From NCBI GenBank assembly GCA_964020155.1, contig OZ026566.1:3831014-3895013 (forward strand): a DNA stretch of 64,000 nt, written 5' to 3'. The position numbers were made by a program, and so were the translations under genes. Under the pieces are notes generated by a model. That model made no database searches and was not told where the DNA came from. It saw only the letters and a list, made by a program, of their open reading frames with translations. Source of the stretch: Chondrilla cf. caribensis (Eukaryota; Porifera; Demospongiae; Chondrillida; Chondrillidae). Shown piece after piece: positions 60,523 through 64,000 of this stretch (positions within the stretch are counted from its first letter, which is position 1; every line of letters begins with the position of its first letter).

Positions 60523-63500
60523 ACACACACCTTTGAAAACCAATTCATCAATGAAAGCTTCATCAGCTTCTGATCGGAACAATGCATCCACCAAATGTAC
60601 CACCCTCAATTGATCATTTGACTTCTCTCGAAGGAAACGAGACACTTCATCAATGATGCCATCGAACTCATCAACAGTTGGATTCAAAGGGAAAGTTCCC
60701 GGAACACCCAATTTGTGTGACAAAACATTTAAATTTATGAGCTCCACTATTCTCGGCGACTTCTTCAGAGTGTTCCATCCAACTCGGGGACTCATGGTAA
60801 CTAAATATGTACAAAAGAAGGGTACTTACTGCCATGTTGAGTGTGTAAGAACATAAAACTCACATTGCTGCTTGATATGAGCTATTTCATCACTTCCAAT
60901 CCATTCAGGCTTCAAAAATGAGAGGACTGTTCTAACAGATTCATCAGTGAACCCTTTTCCAAGCTCTTGAAACATGGATTCCAATCTTGCTCTCTTGGTG
61001 AGGTACAGTGGCAACTCAGTGTGAGTCGGGCACAGTCTTTCCAGCCTCAGTGACTCAAGGAAAGCCAGCAATTTGAAATTAGACCCCAAACTCTTCTTTT
61101 CAAAGGATTTCCTGTTCTTCCATTCATTTAGCAGATTAACTGCATTGTTCTCTTTGCCAATCACTTGTTTCGAAGGGTGAGCTGCGTAGGAAAAAGCAAA
61201 AGATTAAAAAAGACTTTTAACTGATATTAAATAAAATTCATTATTAATTATTGTTATAATTGCAAATGCAGTGATACCTTGATAATCTGCCACAATCGGG
61301 AGTCTCAATATTATGGCGGATTAGCGAGGTTGGTGAATTAACGAGGTTTGAGTCTACTACGCACTGGTACGTGCACAAAACCTCTCAGAATGTGTTGGAT
61401 CATGACAATAATAATGTAGCAATAATAATAGCCCGTTATAATTTGTTGAATTTGGAATTCTTTGCTCACTTTGTTCTCAGTTGGTGTGTATCAGTGGACA
61501 AGAAGAATACTCATGTTGTAAACAGAGCAAGTAGTCTAAAATTTGAGCTAAAAACTTGTGGGGCTGCCGTGTTCAAATTACACGGGTGTCTCTTCCAAGT
61601 TTATCAGAACCTCCTCTGATGATATAACTTTCAGCAAAGCCGTTGCACTCAAATTACAGCCCAATTTCTAATTGTCAGTGTTTCAAAATTGGCTGTTTTC
61701 TTTGCGCAATATAATATTTATTATAGTGAATGCATACTATAGGACTATCACGTGGCGGATTCTGGGGGAAATTATCAGTTAATACTACTATTTTGTCATC
61801 AAAAATTGTGGCAGATGGCGGTATTGGCAGGTGGCAGATTAGATGTATATAAAACGTGTACATTTTAATTCATTCTTTGAAAACTAGGGTAGATTAGAGG
61901 GTTTGGCGGATAATAGGGGGGCAGATTGGAGAGGTTTCACCGTAGTCAATTCATATTGAATGTTTTATATTTTGTATTGAACAAGATATGTATGCTTTGT
62001 ACACTCAGTGTCTGAGGAATCATTGGTCTACACTAAACAGACATGAATTAAAGGTGGAATACATGTTATATACGTAATCACACAGTAACTATATGGTGGT
62101 ACCCCCAATATAGTCAAACCTGTGTTGAAGACCACCTATGGTAAGTGATCACTACTTGGCTATCCCATACATAGTCTCAAGTACAGTACCAATCAGTAAA
62201 AAAATGAATGTTCAACAGCTATACCTGTTTTCTGAAAACATGTATAGAACAGATATGTATATGTATGATCGGATATTTGAAATCGATAAAGTTGCTTCCT
62301 GCAATATAAGCAAAACATAAAAGGTATTCAGTTGTCGGCTAACCCTTTAACAACGGAGTACAGCTAGTAACATGAAGAAAGGGATGCAAAATATGGGCAT
62401 TTTCCATCATTTCAATCTGAAATTCCTGTATTTTGCAGACTTTGCAGAAATTGAATAAATTCCTCAAGTATTCACATTTGTTGGAACATAAATTGTTTCT
62501 AAACTGGTTATTACCGAGCAGATTAGCGAGGTTAATTGATTGTGATCTTTTGTTAGCGGGGTATGAAGTTGCAGCCCACGCATCTGATTGGTCTCAAGTG
62601 TGGCAATGAAATTTTTCCAGCTAGATTTTTCGGCCAATATAGGAAAGCCATTTTGACGGACATTTTATTGTGACATCACGGTGATGCCATTGAAGACAAA
62701 ATCAATATTCTACTCTACATAAATCCAAGCATTTGCAAGGTTTTGAACTTGTTCACAACTAGATTATAAAGTGAGTAAATGCACCAAATTGGTTTTAAAC
62801 CATTACAGAAGCCATTCAACAGAATCACTTTAAGATTACGCAGTGTGGGAGTGCACACCTACTTCGCAGGAGCCAGTACAGTACTACTTACTTGTGTTTG
62901 ATGGAGGGTTGTATCGAGTGTGGATGAAAACGTGAGGATAGTTGTCATAGTTGTCAGAACTTCGGTGAGCATGTACTAGACAGCCGGGAGTGTCAGTTGC
63001 CACGGTTACAGGGGCGCAAGTAGACTTGGAAGTAACTTTCTCTGTTGAGAGAAAATACAAAAAATAACTTAATGCCAAGAATGGGATATTATGTACATTC
63101 AAGAACCAAATGATATTCCTACAGTTGCATCTGTACATCTCATCAAGATTTAGTTTAATTTAGTGTTGGGCGGTATTGACAAATATAGTACCACGGTATT
63201 TCTGAAAAACATATTGCGGTATAACTACATACCGACTATTCTAATAATATTATTCTATACTATATATTATGTAAATATATACACAATACTATACTAATGA
63301 CTGAGGGGTGGTTTGTTCGGAAGTGTGCCAACAAGTTTGAGGTGTTCCCCTTGCTTTGCTTGCACTTGTTTCGACAATTTTGGCATACAGTACTGCCATC
63401 ATCGACAGTTTTTTCATCTTTTCCCAGCTCGAGACCGAAATAGTCCCATGCAACGCTTTCGTACCGCTCTTGCTTACTAGTTTTGCCATAACTATCCAAT

Positions 63501-64000
63501 AACTGTAGAAACTCTTCAAATCGCTTCAGTATGAATCATAGGTTTACGACAGCGACGCGCTTTCTGTCCATTCTTGTTTGAAATATAAATCATACGATTT
63601 CTGTCGATTCTTTGTTCAGCTTTTATCGTTCACGATCGCAGAAGCAATCTACACGCGTAGATAATCTATGCTATGTACACCGGCCATCTTGCACAGCTGC
63701 ACGAATAGTTATGTGGATACCGTATACTATACAATTTTGTCACGGTATAATCGGTATCCGGTTTCCGGTATGAATAAACATACAATATATACCGGAACAG
63801 TATGAACTCAATACCACGGTTCAACTATATACCGGTATACCGCCCTAGTTTAATTACATTTCATATTAGCTGTCACTAGATCACTTCTGACAGAAAGGCA
63901 GTGACTAGTAAAAAGGTACAAAACCACAATTACTGGATCCTTGGGAGCTTACCTGCAGGTTTGTGATGGTAAGTTGGCATAGGGTGACTGGGTGACTTCC
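53803..64000 (-). CDS. TPR-CHAT-(degenerate NB-ARC) protein, 5'-partial
   Basis: Seven exons: 63953-64000 (continues off window), 62892-63041, 60864-61181, 60531-60800, 59048-59419, 55453-58853 and 53803-55197. All join in frame; the visible part is about 1,980 aa. The N-terminal exons give a Pro/Ser linker and three helical modules of 90-124 aa that I do not recognise. Exon 55453-58853 has a TPR array (about 12 helical pairs, e.g. GYFQIALGH-type repeats with NLGTAF, GNIGNV), then a CHAT caspase-like protease with IIHIATHSS (His) and VVLSACDSARG (Cys). The last exon begins like an NB-ARC/STAND ATPase (VVLVKGM...FPGGVFWYN, then DIVIIDN) but lacks the P-loop GK[ST]. The gene is probably an intracellular sensor-protease; its role is inferred. 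Confidence 0.85.
58941..59008. repeat. 9-bp minisatellite TTGAGGTAA in TPR-CHAT intron
   Basis: Seven to eight units. In the minus frame it reads as repeated YLN, which falsely lengthens the open frame upstream of the TPR exon; the splice acceptor at 58854 excludes it. Confidence 0.9.
59540..59600. repeat. Minisatellite GGGACTATCCCA
   Basis: Four to five imperfect 12-14-bp units in a TPR-CHAT intron; each unit is itself partly palindromic (GGGA...TCCC). Confidence 0.8.
60119..60530 (-). repeat. 410-bp interrupted (TG)n tract abutting a TPR-CHAT donor
   Basis: Complex (CA)n with CGC and AAC interruptions on the plus strand. In the sense strand it is (TG)n starting at the donor itself (CAAAG|gtgtgtg). 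Confidence 0.97.
61269..61944. mobile_element. pogo/Tigger-like non-autonomous element (about 675 bp)
   Basis: Left end CAGTGATACCTTGATAATCT and right end (reversed) CGGTGAAACCTCTCCAATCT are matching terminal inverted repeats with several mismatches. Internal words GGCGGATTAGCGAGG and GAATTAACGAGG are typical. No transposase frame. It is inserted in a TPR-CHAT intron. Confidence 0.65.
62110..62185. mobile_element. Dispersed short repeat (family of 3755-3835)
   Basis: AAACCTGTGTTGAAGACCACC followed by GTGATCACTACTTGGCTATCCC matches 3755-3835 over about 70 bp. Confidence 0.6.
63153..63855 (-). mobile_element. Non-autonomous hAT element with BED-finger remnant
   Basis: Perfect 8-bp target duplication GTTTAATT at 63153-63160 and 63848-63855 flanks a 687-bp body. 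The ends are TAGTGTTGGGCGGTATT and (reversed) TAGGGCGGTATACCGG, subterminally rich in CGGTAT words. A minus-strand frame (63260-63499) encodes a BED zinc finger (VAWDYFGLEL, CQNCRNKC, NTSNLLAHFRTNHP), the usual N-terminal domain of hAT transposases. The catalytic part is missing. Inserted in a TPR-CHAT intron; the intact duplication suggests recent insertion. Confidence 0.85.

Overview
This is a piece of an animal nuclear genome. Genes are split by many short GT-AG introns and packed tightly on both strands. The conserved genes are animal or general eukaryotic: DHRS7, SPRTN, BABAM2, NDUFAF7, FEZ, PSMA6, CDC20, gephyrin, NOP2, eIF5 and a replication-dependent histone H3. HAP2, a TPR-CHAT protein, HNH-nuclease genes and small pogo-like and hAT elements suggest an early-branching marine invertebrate. 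A demosponge is my best guess, not proven. Intronic (TG)n microsatellites are very abundant.

Layout. 1-8.6 kb: a tandem duplication of a DHRS7-like dehydrogenase gene (copy a lacks its first exon because the window starts inside the gene), interleaved with HNH-nuclease genes (one intact before copy b, one intact after copy b, and a possible relic after copy a). 9.1-16.3 kb: the gamete fusogen HAP2 (-), head to head with the DNA-protein-crosslink protease SPRTN (+). 16.7-24.5 kb: BABAM2 (-), head to head with NDUFAF7 (+). NDUFAF7 carries two antisense guest genes in its introns: an unrecognised 371-codon intronless ORF and a complete histone H3 gene. 24.9-29.3 kb: a FEZ/UNC-76-like gene (-) and proteasome PSMA6 (+). 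29.6-32.5 kb: a GON7-like gene (-), a C14orf119-like gene (+) and CDC20 (+). 32.9-39.0 kb: gephyrin (-), with an unrelated secreted-protein gene (+) nested in its second intron. 39.0-40.6 kb: an OvoA-C-terminal-like methyltransferase (+). 41.2-46.2 kb: a non-LTR retrotransposon fragment and a type-B carboxylesterase (+). 46.3-52.7 kb: intronless NOP2 (+) converging on eIF5 (-). 53.8-64.0 kb: a very large gene (-) running off the window end, encoding a multi-domain TPR, CHAT-protease and NB-ARC-like protein.

Architecture. Five gene pairs are head to head within about 30-400 bp (HAP2/SPRTN, BABAM2/NDUFAF7, FEZ/PSMA6, GON7-like/C14orf119-like, gephyrin/methyltransferase) and a sixth is HNH-1/DHRS7b, so bidirectional promoters look like the norm. 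Most intronic (TG)n tracts lie in the TG sense orientation relative to the host gene, often a few bases after the 5' splice site.

The strongest candidate for something new is the TPR-CHAT protein at 53.8-64 kb. It joins modular N-terminal exons of one phase class, a TPR array and an apparently intact CHAT His/Cys dyad to a nucleotide-binding-like region whose P-loop lysine is missing. This is the layout of a STAND-type immune sensor or protease with a dead switch. Exon coordinates come from reading splice signals and frame continuity by eye.
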